This document shows positions 1 through 9,188 of a stretch of DNA of 64,000 nucleotides, in pieces (positions within the stretch are counted from its first letter, which is position 1; each line of letters begins with the position of its first letter). Source of the stretch: Streptomyces capitiformicae (lineage in GTDB: Bacteria; Actinomycetota; Actinomycetes; Streptomycetales; Streptomycetaceae); NCBI RefSeq assembly GCF_002214185.1, contig NZ_CP022161.1:4401767-4465766 (forward strand). The letters are read 5' to 3'. The notes under the pieces were generated by a model. It was not told the DNA's origin. It saw nothing but the letters and a program-made list of their open reading frames with translations, and made no database searches. The position numbers were made by a program, and so were the translations under genes.

Positions 1-1
1 T

Positions 2-1999
2 ACGGCGGAGTTCGCGCGGGTCCACGCCGCGCGCCTCGACGCCCTCGTCGACCCGGCCGCCGACGACCGCTTCGGCTACTTCGGCCTGCGCACCCTCCAC
101 AGCCGCTACCTCCTCCGGCACCCGATCACCCGCAAGGTCGTCGAGACGCCCCAGCACTTCATGCTGCGTGTCGCCTCCGGCCTCGCCGAGGACGACAGCC
201 CCCGCTCCGTCGACGAAGTCGCCGCGCTCTACGGGCTCATGAGCCGCCTCGACTACCTCCCCTCCTCCCCCACGCTCTTCAACTCCGGCACCCGGCACCC
301 CCAGATGTCGTCCTGCTACCTCCTCGACTCCCCCCTGGACGAGCTGGACTCCATCTACGACCGCTACCTCCAGGTGGCCCGCCTCTCGAAGCACGCCGGC
401 GGCATCGGGCTGTCGTACTCCCGTATCCGCTCCCGGGGTTCGCTGATCCGGGGCACGAACGGGCACTCCAACGGCATCGTCCCGTTCCTGAAGACGCTCG
501 ACGCCTCGGTCGCCGCCGTGAACCAGGGCGGTCGGCGCAAGGGCGCAGCCGCGGTCTATCTGGAAACCTGGCACTCCGACATCGAGGAGTTCCTGGAGCT
601 GCGCGACAACACGGGCGAGGACGCCCGGCGGACGCACAACCTGAACCTGGCGCACTGGATCCCGGACGAGTTCATGCGCCGGGTGAACGCCGACGAGCAG
701 TGGTCGCTGTTCTCCCCGTCCGACGTGCCCGAACTGGTCGACCTGTGGGGCGAGGAGTTCGACGACGCGTACCGCGAGGCGGAGGCGAAGGGGCTGGCGA
801 AGAAGACCATCCCGGCCCGCGACCTGTACGGCCGCATGATGCGCACGCTCGCGCAGACCGGCAACGGCTGGATGACCTTCAAGGACGCCGCGAACCGCAC
901 CTCCAACCAGACGGCCCTGGGCGGTGTGATCCACTCCTCCAACCTCTGCACGGAGATCCTGGAGGTCACGGACGACGGGGAGACGGCGGTCTGCAACCTG
1001 GGGTCGATCAACCTCGGCGCCTTCGTGAACGGCGGGGACATCGACTGGGAGCGCCTGGACGAGACGGTCCGCACGGCCGTCACCTTCCTCGACCGCGTCA
1101 TCGACATCAACTTCTACCCCACCGAGCAGGCGTCCCGGTCCAACGCCAAGTGGCGTCCCGTCGGCCTCGGTTGCATGGGCCTGCAGGACGTCTTCTTCAA
1201 GCTGCGGCTGCCCTTCGACTCCGCCGAGGCGAAGGCCCTGTCCACCCGGATCGCGGAGCGCATCATGCTCGCCGCGTACGAGACGTCCGTCGATCTCGCC
1301 ATGGGCCGCGGCTACCACCCGACGTTCGAGCGCACCCGTGCAGCCCAGGGCTGGCTGCAGCCGGACCACTACGACGTCGAGCTGACCTGGCCAGAGCGCT
1401 GGGAAGCGCTCCGCGACGAAATGGCGATCGGCGGCCTGCGCAACTCCCTGCTCATCGCCATCGCGCCGACTGCCACCATCGCCTCGATCGCGGGCGTGTA
1501 CGAGTGCATCGAGCCGCAGGTGTCCAACCTGTTCAAGCGAGAGACGCTGTCCGGCGAGTTCCTCCAGGTCAATCCCTATCTGGTGCAGGACCTGAAGGAC
1601 CTCGGTGTCTGGGACGCCCGCACCCGTGAGGCGCTGCGCGACGCGAACGGTTCGGTGCAGGACTTCGCGTGGATCCCCGAGGAGGTACGGGCGCTGTACC
1701 GCACGGCCTGGGAGATCCCGCAGCGCGCCCTGATCGACATGGCCGCCGCCCGCACCCCGTTCCTGGACCAGGCCCAGTCCCTGAACCTCTTCATGGAGAC
1801 GCCGACCATCGGCAAGCTCTCCTCGATGTACGCGTACGCCTGGAAGTCGGGGCTGAAGACGACGTACTACCTGCGTTCGCGCCCGGCGACCCGCATCGCC
1901 CGCGCGGCCCAGGCCACTGTCCCCGTGCAGCAGACCGCAGACCCCGAAGCGGTCGCCTGCTCCCTTGAGAACCCCGAGTCCTGCGAGGCCTGCCAATGA
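2..1999 (+). CDS. nrdA: Class Ia ribonucleotide reductase, alpha subunit (5' end outside window)
   Basis: Large subunit of the aerobic class Ia ribonucleoside-diphosphate reductase, which makes dNDPs with NrdB. The frame is already open at base 2, so 665 C-terminal residues are present and roughly 130 are missing upstream. Visible class Ia residues are the first redox cysteine in MSSCYLLD, the Asn-Leu-Cys-Thr-Glu radical site, the partner cysteine in ETAVCNLG, the radical-relay Tyr pair in TTYYLR, and a C-terminal CEAC pair for thioredoxin or glutaredoxin. The TGA stop shares ATGA with the nrdB start, which implies translational coupling. In S. coelicolor the operon is nrdABS and is controlled by a B12 riboswitch; that leader would lie before this window and cannot be checked. 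Confidence 0.97.
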   Translation, partial: TAEFARVHAARLDALVDPAADDRFGYFGLRTLHSRYLLRHPITRKVVETPQHFMLRVASGLAEDDSPRSVDEVAALYGLMSRLDYLPSSPTLFNSGTRHPQMSSCYLLDSPLDELDSIYDRYLQVARLSKHAGGIGLSYSRIRSRGSLIRGTNGHSNGIVPFLKTLDASVAAVNQGGRRKGAAAVYLETWHSDIEEFLELRDNTGEDARRTHNLNLAHWIPDEFMRRVNADEQWSLFSPSDVPELVDLWGEEFDDAYREAEAKGLAKKTIPARDLYGRMMRTLAQTGNGWMTFKDAANRTSNQTALGGVIHSSNLCTEILEVTDDGETAVCNLGSINLGAFVNGGDIDWERLDETVRTAVTFLDRVIDINFYPTEQASRSNAKWRPVGLGCMGLQDVFFKLRLPFDSAEAKALSTRIAERIMLAAYETSVDLAMGRGYHPTFERTRAAQGWLQPDHYDVELTWPERWEALRDEMAIGGLRNSLLIAIAPTATIASIAGVYECIEPQVSNLFKRETLSGEFLQVNPYLVQDLKDLGVWDARTREALRDANGSVQDFAWIPEEVRALYRTAWEIPQRALIDMAAARTPFLDQAQSLNLFMETPTIGKLSSMYAYAWKSGLKTTYYLRSRPATRIARAAQATVPVQQTADPEAVACSLENPESCEACQ

Positions 2000-3009
2000 T
2001 GTCCAGCACCCAGAATCTCCTCGACCCCGGCTTCGAGCTGACTCTCCGCCCGATGCGCTACCCGGACTTCTACGAGCGCTACCGGGACGCGATCAAGAAC
2101 ACCTGGACCGTCGAGGAGGTCGACCTCCACTCGGACGTCACCGACCTGGCGAAGCTCAGCCCCGCCGAGCAGCACCTGATCGGCCGACTGGTGGCGTTCT
2201 TCGCGACGGGCGACTCGATCGTCGCGAACAACCTGGTCCTGACGCTGTACAAGCACATCAACTCCCCCGAGGCGCGGCTCTACTTGAGCCGTCAGCTCTT
2301 CGAGGAGGCCGTCCACGTCCAGTTCTATCTGACGCTGCTGGACACCTACCTCCCCGACCCGGAGGACCGTACGGCAGCCTTCGCCGCCGTCGAGAACATC
2401 CCCTCCATCCGGGAGAAGGCCGAGTTCTGCTTCACATGGATGGACTCGGTGGAGAAGCTGGACCGGCTGGAGTCCAAGGCCGACCGGCGTCGCTTCCTGC
2501 TCAATCTGATCTGCTTCGCCGCGTGCATCGAGGGCCTGTTCTTCTACGGCGCCTTCGCGTACGTCTACTGGTTCCGCAGCCGGGGCCTGCTGCACGGTCT
2601 GGCCACCGGCACCAACTGGGTGTTCCGCGACGAGACGATGCACATGAGCTTCGCCTTCGACGTGGTCGACACCGTCCGCAAGGAGGAGCCGGACCTCTTC
2701 GACGACGAGCTTCAGCAGCAGGTGACGGACATGCTGCGGGAGGCAGTCGAGGCCGAGCTGCAGTTCGCGCGCGACCTGTGCGGTGACGGCCTCCCGGGCA
2801 TGAACACCGACTCGATGCGGCAGTACCTGGAGTGTGTCGCCGATCAGCGTCTGACGCGCCTCGGCTTCGCTCCGGTGTACGGCTCCGAGAACCCCTTCTC
2901 CTTCATGGAGCTGCAGGGCGTTCAGGAGTTGACCAACTTCTTCGAGCGGCGTCCGTCGGCGTACCAGGTGGCGGTGGAGGGCACCGTCGACCTGGACGAG
3001 GACTTCTGA
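1996..3009 (+). CDS. nrdB: Class Ia ribonucleotide reductase, beta (radical) subunit
   Basis: Small subunit, 337 aa, which holds the di-iron/tyrosyl radical cofactor used by NrdA. Ligand motifs are in the expected order: Asp in TGDSIVANN, Glu and His in FEEAVH with the radical Tyr four residues after that His (QFY), Glu in CIEGLFF, and Glu/His in DETMHMSF. The start is the ATG that overlaps the nrdA stop by four bases; an adjacent ATG at 1999 is possible. The acidic C-terminus (VDLDEDF) fits the peptide that docks onto NrdA. The tail of the gene is overlapped on the other strand by a small putative membrane-protein gene. Confidence 0.97.
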   Translation: MMSSTQNLLDPGFELTLRPMRYPDFYERYRDAIKNTWTVEEVDLHSDVTDLAKLSPAEQHLIGRLVAFFATGDSIVANNLVLTLYKHINSPEARLYLSRQLFEEAVHVQFYLTLLDTYLPDPEDRTAAFAAVENIPSIREKAEFCFTWMDSVEKLDRLESKADRRRFLLNLICFAACIEGLFFYGAFAYVYWFRSRGLLHGLATGTNWVFRDETMHMSFAFDVVDTVRKEEPDLFDDELQQQVTDMLREAVEAELQFARDLCGDGLPGMNTDSMRQYLECVADQRLTRLGFAPVYGSENPFSFMELQGVQELTNFFERRPSAYQVAVEGTVDLDEDF

Positions 3010-3191
3010 GCCGACCGAGTCGTGGCCGCGGCGGAGTTCGCCGCCTCCTTGCGGGCCTCCTGGGCCTCCCTGATCTGACGGTCGATGCGCCGGTCGTGCA
3101 CGATCCCGATCACTGACGGGAGGACCAGGAGGACGAACATGCCGAGAACGACGAGCATGGCGATCAGTGCTTCTGTCTGTGCGGTAGTCAT
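2922..3191 (-). CDS. Putative small single-pass membrane protein, antisense to the nrdB end
   Basis: An 89-codon frame in the gap between nrdB and nrdS, on the opposite strand. Residues 7-30 (from TEALIAMLVVLGMF) form a hydrophobic membrane segment. A highly charged stretch follows (HDRRIDRQIREAQEARKE), then an Ala/Ser-rich tail. That layout is typical of small actinobacterial membrane proteins. About 88 bases of the 3' end run antisense over the nrdB coding end, so the true C-terminus could be shorter in other strains. No strong Shine-Dalgarno site is visible. Function unknown. It could be a chance frame, but the membrane segment lies wholly in the intergenic part. Confidence 0.5.
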   Translation of the reverse strand: MTTAQTEALIAMLVVLGMFVLLVLPSVIGIVHDRRIDRQIREAQEARKEAANSAAATTRSAQKSSSRSTVPSTATWYADGRRSKKLVNS

Positions 3192-3284
3192 GACACCACT
3201 GTCGATCCGGACACCCCTGACAGAAAGTGGCAGGACTGCCGTAGACCCTCGATTTACTGCCACTGCCGAGGCACACTTGGCGGC

Positions 3285-4250
3285 ATGCTGAAGAACGTCG
3301 CCGCCGTCCTCCTCGACGGCGTGCACCCCTTCGAACTCGGCGTCGTCTGCGAGGTGTTCGGCCTCGACCGGAGCGACGAGGGCCTGCCGGTGTACGACTT
3401 CGCCGTGGTCTCGGCGGAGGGTCGGGCGCTGAGCACCCACGTCCCCGGCTTCACGGTGTCGACCCCGTACGGCCTCGAGCGCCTGGAGGAGGCGGACCTG
3501 ATCGCCGTACCGGCCTCGGACAGGCACGTCACCCGTGACTGTCCACCCGAGTTGCTCGACGCCCTGCGCCGGGCCGTCGACCGAGGCGCCCGGGTGCTCA
3601 GCGTCTGCTCCGGAGTCTTCGTGCTGGGCGCGGCCGGGCTGCTCGACGGGCGGCACTGCGCCGCTCACTGGCGGCACGCCGAGATACTGGCCCGGCGTTT
3701 TCCGCGGGCGATCGTCGAACCGGACGTGCTGTACGTGGACGCCGACCCGGTGATCACCTCGGCGGGTACCGCGGCCGGTATCGACGCCTGTCTCCACATC
3801 GTCCGCAGGGAACAGGGCCCGGAGGTCGCCAACAAGATCGCGCGGCGCATGGTCGTACCACCGCACCGCGACGGCGGTCAGGCCCAGTACATCGAGCGGC
3901 CGCTGCCCCGCTCGCAGTGCGACACGGTCGGCGAGGTGCTGGCCTGGATGGAGCGCCACCTCGACGAGGAGGTCACCGTCGAGCAGCTCGCCGCCCGCGC
4001 CCATATGTCCCCGCGTACGTTCGCCCGCCGCTTCCAGCAGGAAACCGGGACCACCCCGTACCGCTGGATCCTGCGCCAACGGGTGCTGCTGGCCCAGCGG
4101 TTGCTGGAGGCGACGGACGAGACGATGGACACGATCGCCTGGCGCACCGGCTTCGGCACGGCGGCCGCCCTGCGCCATCAGTTCGTACGGTCACTGGGCA
4201 CGACCCCCCAGGCCTACCGCAGGACGTTCCGGGGCCCGGAGGCCGCCTGA
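3285..4250 (+). CDS. nrdS: AraC-family regulator with DJ-1/PfpI (GlxA-like) N-terminal domain
   Basis: A 321-aa regulator. Residues 1-190 form a DJ-1/PfpI-like domain (VSVCSGVFVLGAAGLLDG carries the nucleophile-elbow Cys region). Residues 215-315 are an AraC double helix-turn-helix (VEQLAARAHMSPRTFARRF and IAWRTGFGTAAALRHQF). It follows nrdB in the same direction with a 275-base gap. In S. coelicolor the third gene of the class Ia operon, nrdS, encodes an AraC-like protein, and position and architecture fit that gene. The GlxA-like fold alone would also fit other AraC regulators, so the name rests on position. Confidence 0.85.
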   Translation: MLKNVAAVLLDGVHPFELGVVCEVFGLDRSDEGLPVYDFAVVSAEGRALSTHVPGFTVSTPYGLERLEEADLIAVPASDRHVTRDCPPELLDALRRAVDRGARVLSVCSGVFVLGAAGLLDGRHCAAHWRHAEILARRFPRAIVEPDVLYVDADPVITSAGTAAGIDACLHIVRREQGPEVANKIARRMVVPPHRDGGQAQYIERPLPRSQCDTVGEVLAWMERHLDEEVTVEQLAARAHMSPRTFARRFQQETGTTPYRWILRQRVLLAQRLLEATDETMDTIAWRTGFGTAAALRHQFVRSLGTTPQAYRRTFRGPEAA

Positions 4251-4257
4251 GCCGGGC

Positions 4258-4288
4258 CTGAGGACACGCGCCCCCGGTGTGGCCTCAG
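4258..4288. terminator. Imperfect hairpin between convergent nrdS and def
   Basis: CTGAGG-ACAC pairs with GTGT-GG-CCTCAG around a GC-rich loop, in the short gap between two converging genes, and includes the def stop codon. No T-run follows, which is usual for Streptomyces. Confidence 0.5.
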
Positions 4289-4935
4289 TCGTTCGCGACG
4301 ACGGGGTACCGGGGCTCGTTCTCGGCCATCTGCCGCAGCGCGTCCTTGCGGTCGCGCTTGGACAGCCGGTCGATGTACAGGTAGCCGTACAGATGGTCGG
4401 TCTCGTGCTGCAGGCAGCGCGCGAAGTAACCGGTGCCGCGCACCTTGATCGGGTTGCCCTTCTCGTCCTGCCCGGTGACCTCGGCGTAGTCGGGGCGGGC
4501 GAGCGGCATGTACGCGGTCGGCACGGACAGGCATCCCTCGTTGCTGTCGTCCAACCGGCGCGTCTCGGCGGGCAGTTCGACCAGCTTGGGGTTGCAGACC
4601 ACGCCGACGTGCCGGTTGCCCTCGTCGTCCGGGCAGTCGTACACGAACACCTTCAGATCGACGCCGATCTGGTTCGCGGCCAGGCCCACGCCCTCGGCGG
4701 TGCGCTGACTGGCGAACATGTCGTCCACCAGCTTCGCCAGCTCGTCGTCGAACTCGGTGACGTCCTTGCACTCCTTGTGCAGCACCGGGTTCCCGACGAC
4801 CGTGATCGGCCGCGAGGTACCCCGCTCGCGGTACGCCTGCTCGCGCTCCTCGCAGTCCTCCGTGTCGACGACGAACCCCTCGTCATCGACGGGGAGCACG
4901 CCCACGTGCTGCTGATCGGTGTCCTGCTGAGCCAT
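4285..4935 (-). CDS. def: Peptide deformylase
   Basis: Metal-dependent hydrolase that removes the formyl group from the N-terminal Met of new proteins. Length is 216 aa. All three family motifs are present: GVGLAANQ (82-89), EGCLS with the metal Cys135 (133-137) and QHETDHLYG with metal ligands His177 and His181 (176-184). A 35-residue acidic N-terminal extension precedes the catalytic core. The start ATG at 4935 has AGGAAGG about 12 bases upstream. The gene converges on nrdS. The window also has two initiator tRNA genes, whose formyl-Met product is this enzyme's substrate. Confidence 0.97.
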   Translation of the reverse strand: MAQQDTDQQHVGVLPVDDEGFVVDTEDCEEREQAYRERGTSRPITVVGNPVLHKECKDVTEFDDELAKLVDDMFASQRTAEGVGLAANQIGVDLKVFVYDCPDDEGNRHVGVVCNPKLVELPAETRRLDDSNEGCLSVPTAYMPLARPDYAEVTGQDEKGNPIKVRGTGYFARCLQHETDHLYGYLYIDRLSKRDRKDALRQMAENEPRYPVVAND

Positions 4936-4983
4936 GACAGACGTACGCCTTCCTGAAAAAACCGGGGGTGAGTTGCTGATACA

Positions 4984-5085
4984 GGGTACGGGGATCCCGG
5001 GCCCCCGTAGGGGGCGCGGGTCTGTGTCAATGTGCGGCTCCGCCGCGTGGGCGCGACCAGCCCCCACCGGTCCGCAGTCGAACAA
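4984..5085. repeat. Dispersed Streptomyces-type intergenic repeat, copy A
   Basis: The segment GGGCGCGGGTCTGT...ATGTGCGGCTCCGCCGCG...GCGACCAGCC recurs with small changes after the M50 protease gene (15456 onward). It also contains the palindrome GGGCCCCCGTAGGGGGC. Non-coding, between def and the TPR gene. Confidence 0.65.
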
Positions 5086-5089
5086 CGAC

Positions 5090-6070
5090 CTAACAAACCT
5101 CTTCCAAATCCCGCCAATCCCTGGAATCCGGGCTGTCGGCAACCCACCCGTCCAGCAACCCCCGAACCAGCGAAGCCGGCGCAGCCACCCCGCACTCCCG
5201 CTCCGGCGCCCACAACTGCCCGTCCGTGACATGCCCCAGCGGCCCGGGATGCCCCGGCTCACTGTGGTCATGCGGGTCCAGATGGTCCCCGTCGCCCTCA
5301 TCGGACGGCATCCGGGACTCCGAGCACAGCCGGCACAACAGCCGCACCGACGACGACCAGTCCTCCGCCGCGAACCCGGCGTCGGCCGCGAGCCGCTCCA
5401 GCGCGTCCCGGTCCGCCTCGGTCGCCGCCTCCAGCAGCACCACCCAGGTCGGCACCGGCGACGGCGCCCACAGCTCGATCTCGTCGAACACCGGATACGC
5501 GTGCCCAGCGGCCGTGGTCCGCTCCCCGTGCGGAACCCCGTCGTGCAGGACGACCTCGCCCCAGCGCCGCCCGGAGGACGGCAGCGGAATGGAGAGCACC
5601 TCGATACGGGCGGGGTCGAGCCGCCGCCCCCACACGACCTCGGCCTCACCCTCCGGCGACAGCCGTACGGCGGCGCTGCCCAGGTCCATGCCGACGGGCT
5701 CGCCGGAGGCGCTCGCGGCCCCGGGCACCCGCAGCCCGTACGCCTGCCAGGCGCGGCGGGCCAGCGGCCAGTCCTGCAGGGCTGTGGCGGCGATGCCCAC
5801 GTTCCACCAGTCCGGCGCCCCCGTCTCGCGGTCGAGAAGTGCGACGGCCCGGAGGCCGGCCGCTCTGGCCTGCTCCCAGTCGTGCCGGAACTTGTGCAGC
5901 AGGGCGAGGTTGAACCAGGACTCGGACAGCCACGGCTCCAGATCCGCGGCACGTGTCAGCAGCGCGCCCGCGTCCTCGTACCGTCCGTCGCCGATCAGCG
6001 TGAACGCACGATCGGTGGCCTGCCGCCAGGAGGCGGAGGGCCGATGCCGTCCCTTGCCGAAGATCCTCAC
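5090..6070 (-). CDS. Tetratricopeptide-repeat protein
   Basis: A 326-aa cytoplasmic protein. Residues 5-110 hold about three TPR-like helical pairs ([57 protein letters not shown]), normally a protein-binding scaffold. The remaining 200 residues are an uncharacterised domain. I chose the GTG at 6070 ([12 protein letters not shown]...) because conservation-like sequence begins there and GGCGGGAA lies just upstream; an in-frame ATG at 6112 would add 14 residues encoded by a tandem duplication. An acidic, His-rich segment ([18 protein letters not shown]) interrupts the C-terminal part. Function unknown. Confidence 0.85.
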   Translation of the reverse strand: MRIFGKGRHRPSASWRQATDRAFTLIGDGRYEDAGALLTRAADLEPWLSESWFNLALLHKFRHDWEQARAAGLRAVALLDRETGAPDWWNVGIAATALQDWPLARRAWQAYGLRVPGAASASGEPVGMDLGSAAVRLSPEGEAEVVWGRRLDPARIEVLSIPLPSSGRRWGEVVLHDGVPHGERTTAAGHAYPVFDEIELWAPSPVPTWVVLLEAATEADRDALERLAADAGFAAEDWSSSVRLLCRLCSESRMPSDEGDGDHLDPHDHSEPGHPGPLGHVTDGQLWAPERECGVAAPASLVRGLLDGWVADSPDSRDWRDLEEVC

Positions 6071-6108
6071 GATTCCCGCCTGCCAGTTACGGTTCCCGCC
6101 TGCCAGTT
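6069..6108. repeat. Two 20-bp tandem repeats at the start of the TPR gene
   Basis: Two adjacent 20-bp units (6069-6088 and 6089-6108) differ at one base. Each contains GGCAGGCGGGAA on the minus strand, so the ribosome-binding region is duplicated. Twenty bases is not a multiple of three, so the duplication moves any upstream start out of frame. Confidence 0.85.
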
Positions 6109-6348
6109 CCATTGGAGTGAGCCGGCCGTCGCCCCCCGGTACACCCTCTCCCTCGCATCCAACCACGGACGGAAGGAGAGTCGCTCATTACCCATGGGTT
6201 ACCCACCCTCGACCCGGTCAGACCGCCCCACCCGTCGCCCACCACCCCTTGCCCAACCTCCCCGGGACCTCGCGCCGGAGGCCCTCCGGGAACCCTTGCC
6301 AGAGGCGCCCCGGCGCTAAACGCCCGAGACGCCCCGAGCTGCTCAGAG

Positions 6349-7590
6349 CTAGAGCTGGGCGCCCTGGGGTCCCGTCGCACTGCCCCGCTGCCGCATCAGC
6401 ACCCTGGCCAGCGTTTCGACCACCTCCGGCTGATAGTCGCGGGCCGTTGCGAGCCGCAGTTCCTCCAGCGCCCTGAGCGGACCTCCGGGCCCCGCTGCCC
6501 GTGCCTTCTCCTCGTACGCGTTCACCGTCCGTATGATCCGGGCGCCGATCGGCTGGTCACGGTACGGGGCCGCCTGCCGTTCCACCACCACCGCGACCTC
6601 GTTGTCCACTCCGGTCTGCCGTACGACGGCGCCGCCCAGCAGCGCGATCCGGCGCTGTTCGGCCGCCGGCAGCCCGGTGGTGGCCCCGGCCGGCACGGGG
6701 TCGACGAGGCTCAGCTGCCCGATGTCGTGCATCAGTGCCGCGTACTCGAGCACGGTCAGCTGCGGCTCGCTGAGCCCCAGCTCCCGCCCCACCTCCCGGC
6801 TGAGCGCGGCCACGCGTCGGGCGTGCCCGGGCGGGGTGTACCCGGCGATCTCGGTGGCCCGGGCGAGCGAGGCGATGGTCTGCCGATATGTGGCCCGCAC
6901 GGCCGCGTACCGCCGGAACGACAGCTGGGTCAGCAGCAGGGGAAGCGAGAAGACCGCCAACGCCCACAGGCCGACGACGCCGACCGCGAGGGCCATGACG
7001 ACCCCGGTCGCGCACACCACGGACCCGATCCCGAGCAGCGCCCGCAGCTCGTCCCGCAGCAGCGGCCCGAACGGCCACCGCGTCCGCGCGTGCGCCATGG
7101 CCGCCGCCAGCAGGGCGTCGCACAGCACGGTCAGCACGAGCAGCGTGAGGAGCAACAGCACATGCGCGGCCCCGCTCCACTCCAACAGCCTGCCGCGGTG
7201 GTACAGCGGCTGGAAGCAGACGGCGGCGAAGGCGACGGTGAGCACCCGCCGGGTGAGGTGATCGACGGTCGCCCCGCACCCCCGGACAACATGCGGCACA
7301 CACCCGAGCAGCGCGGCCACGGCGACGACCGCGACGACCTGGAGCACCCCGTGCTGCGACACCTGCCCCCCGCTCTGCCCCAGCAAGGCGTACGACAGCG
7401 CCCCGGCAATCCCGAGCGGCGCCGTCTCCCGCGCCTCCGCCCCGCTCCACCGCGACAGCTCGCCCACGACCACGAGCACACCGAAGGCGAGAGCGACACC
7501 GGGCTCGGCGAGACCGTGCCGGAGGGTGTGGGCCAGGGCGAGGAGGGTGAGGAGCACGGCGACGGAACGAAGGGCGACGAGAAAGCTCAC
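6349..7590 (-). CDS. Membrane protein with degenerate HD-type (HD-GYP-like) domain
   Basis: A 413-aa protein. About seven hydrophobic helices occupy residues 1-235, followed by an HD domain (ALMHDIGQLS near 290). The characteristic GYP segment of cyclic-di-GMP phosphodiesterases is not recognisable, so it may be a partner, a sensor or an inactive paralogue. The GTG start at 7590 has GGGAGG nine bases upstream, and its GTGA overlaps the stop of the intact HD-GYP gene, so the two are translationally coupled. The N-terminal membrane half resembles its neighbour in layout, which suggests an old tandem duplication with divergence. Confidence 0.87.
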   Translation of the reverse strand: MSFLVALRSVAVLLTLLALAHTLRHGLAEPGVALAFGVLVVVGELSRWSGAEARETAPLGIAGALSYALLGQSGGQVSQHGVLQVVAVVAVAALLGCVPHVVRGCGATVDHLTRRVLTVAFAAVCFQPLYHRGRLLEWSGAAHVLLLLTLLVLTVLCDALLAAAMAHARTRWPFGPLLRDELRALLGIGSVVCATGVVMALAVGVVGLWALAVFSLPLLLTQLSFRRYAAVRATYRQTIASLARATEIAGYTPPGHARRVAALSREVGRELGLSEPQLTVLEYAALMHDIGQLSLVDPVPAGATTGLPAAEQRRIALLGGAVVRQTGVDNEVAVVVERQAAPYRDQPIGARIIRTVNAYEEKARAAGPGGPLRALEELRLATARDYQPEVVETLARVLMRQRGSATGPQGAQL

Positions 7591-9032
7591 GGGACCCGCC
7601 TCCCAGCGGCGTCCGCCTTCCTCCCATCCCCTTGCTCCGGTTCCACCCGCCCCGAGCCCGCCCGCCCCGCGTCCGCCTGTTCTACTGCCCTGTCGGCCCC
7701 GGACGACCGAGGTGGCGACACGTTTCCGCAGGGGTCGGCCGCGGCGGGGTCGGCCAGGGAGGGTTCGGCGGTCACCGTCGGATGCCAGCCGTACCGCCCG
7801 AGGGCCCGCCCCAGCGCCCCCACCATCACGGGGTCGAACTGGGCGCCCGCACACCGCTCCAACTCGGCGAGCGCGGCGGCGACCGGCCGGGCGCGCCGGT
7901 AGGACCGCGTCGAGGTCATCGCGTCGAAGGCGTCGGCCACCGCCACCACCCTCGCGAACTCCGGAATCTGGCTGCCCACCAGCCCGCACGGATAGCCGCT
8001 CCCGTCCAGCCGCTCATGGTGATGCAGCACCGCCGCCCGGGCCTCGCCGAGGAAGGAGATGCCGCGCACCATCTCGTGGCCGTACTCGGGATGCAGTTCG
8101 ATGACCCGGCGCTCCTCCGGGGTGAGCGGCCCGTCCTTGCGGAGCAGCCGCGTGGGCACCCCCAGTTTCCCGACGTCGTGCAGGATCCCGGCGAAACGGA
8201 GCACCTCGGTCCGCTCGTCGTCCATGCCCAGTTCCCGCGCGATCATCATGGACGCCTGCCCGACCCGCTCGCTGTGGCCGCGGGTGTACCCGTCCTTGAT
8301 GTCGACGGCCTGGACGAGCGCGCGAATGGTCGCCTGGTGCGCTGCCCGCTCCCGGTGGTACTGCGCGAACACCCAGCAGGACACGTACATCGGCAACAGG
8401 ACGAGCAGCGCGGCGACGGGCCCGTACGGGCTGCGCCAGAGCACCGCCATCATCAGTCCGGCGAGCCCATGCACCGCGACGGGCGCCAGCGACCGCGGGA
8501 GGAGCCCCCGCCACGCGCCACGCCACGGCACCCGTTCGGCGAGCGCCAGGATCCCGCCGTCGAGCACGGTCAGCACCGCGCAGAACGCCAGCACGGCGGC
8601 CCCGGCCGGCAGCAACGCGTTCGGGAAGTCGGGGTCGACGACCGTGTCCCGGCCGCCCAACGCCCGGTGCACCCGGGAGGCGGCCCACACGGCGAGCACG
8701 AGCTGGGCCGCCCGCCACACGCGACGCAACCACCGCGGCCGCTGCTCGACCCGAGCGATCAACGCCCCCGGCACCGCCACGAGCGCGGCGACGGGCGGTG
8801 GCAGCAGAAACGCCCCGGCGAGCAGCACCGGGAAGAAGGACCCCATGCCCCTGGGCGCCCGGTGCCCCACGATCCGGCACCGGGTGATCTGCTCGCACCC
8901 GGCGTAGAGCACGGCGAGCAGGACCACCGCCCACCACGGAACACGGACCCCGGGCAACGGCGCGAGACACCCGAGGGCACCGACGGCGACACAAGCGACG
9001 TATACCCGCGCCCCCACCGGAACCGACCTCAT
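7587..9032 (-). CDS. Membrane-anchored HD-GYP domain protein (probable cyclic-di-nucleotide phosphodiesterase)
   Basis: 481 aa. Residues 1-230 contain several membrane helices. Residues 240-420 form an HD-GYP domain with DGYTRGHSERV, GILHDVGKLG (HD) and HHERLDGSGYP (GYP). Known members hydrolyse cyclic-di-GMP to pGpG or GMP. The C-terminal 50 residues are charged and low-complexity. It is the first gene of a two-gene unit with the degenerate HD paralogue. The upstream region holds the direct repeat TTCGAGTG at 9160 and 9176, a possible operator. Confidence 0.92.
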   Translation of the reverse strand: MRSVPVGARVYVACVAVGALGCLAPLPGVRVPWWAVVLLAVLYAGCEQITRCRIVGHRAPRGMGSFFPVLLAGAFLLPPPVAALVAVPGALIARVEQRPRWLRRVWRAAQLVLAVWAASRVHRALGGRDTVVDPDFPNALLPAGAAVLAFCAVLTVLDGGILALAERVPWRGAWRGLLPRSLAPVAVHGLAGLMMAVLWRSPYGPVAALLVLLPMYVSCWVFAQYHRERAAHQATIRALVQAVDIKDGYTRGHSERVGQASMMIARELGMDDERTEVLRFAGILHDVGKLGVPTRLLRKDGPLTPEERRVIELHPEYGHEMVRGISFLGEARAAVLHHHERLDGSGYPCGLVGSQIPEFARVVAVADAFDAMTSTRSYRRARPVAAALAELERCAGAQFDPVMVGALGRALGRYGWHPTVTAEPSLADPAAADPCGNVSPPRSSGADRAVEQADAGRAGSGRVEPEQGDGRKADAAGRRVP

Positions 9033-9188
9033 GACACCTCTCCCGACATCCCTCCCGAGACACCCCTCCCGAGTCCAGGCTCCGGAGCCTAGGACGGGCG
9101 AGGTCGGGCAGAGACGGCTACGGCCGAATCGGTGGCGCCACGATGGCTGGATTAACTCCTTCGAGTGAAGTCATGTTCGAGTGCTCAA

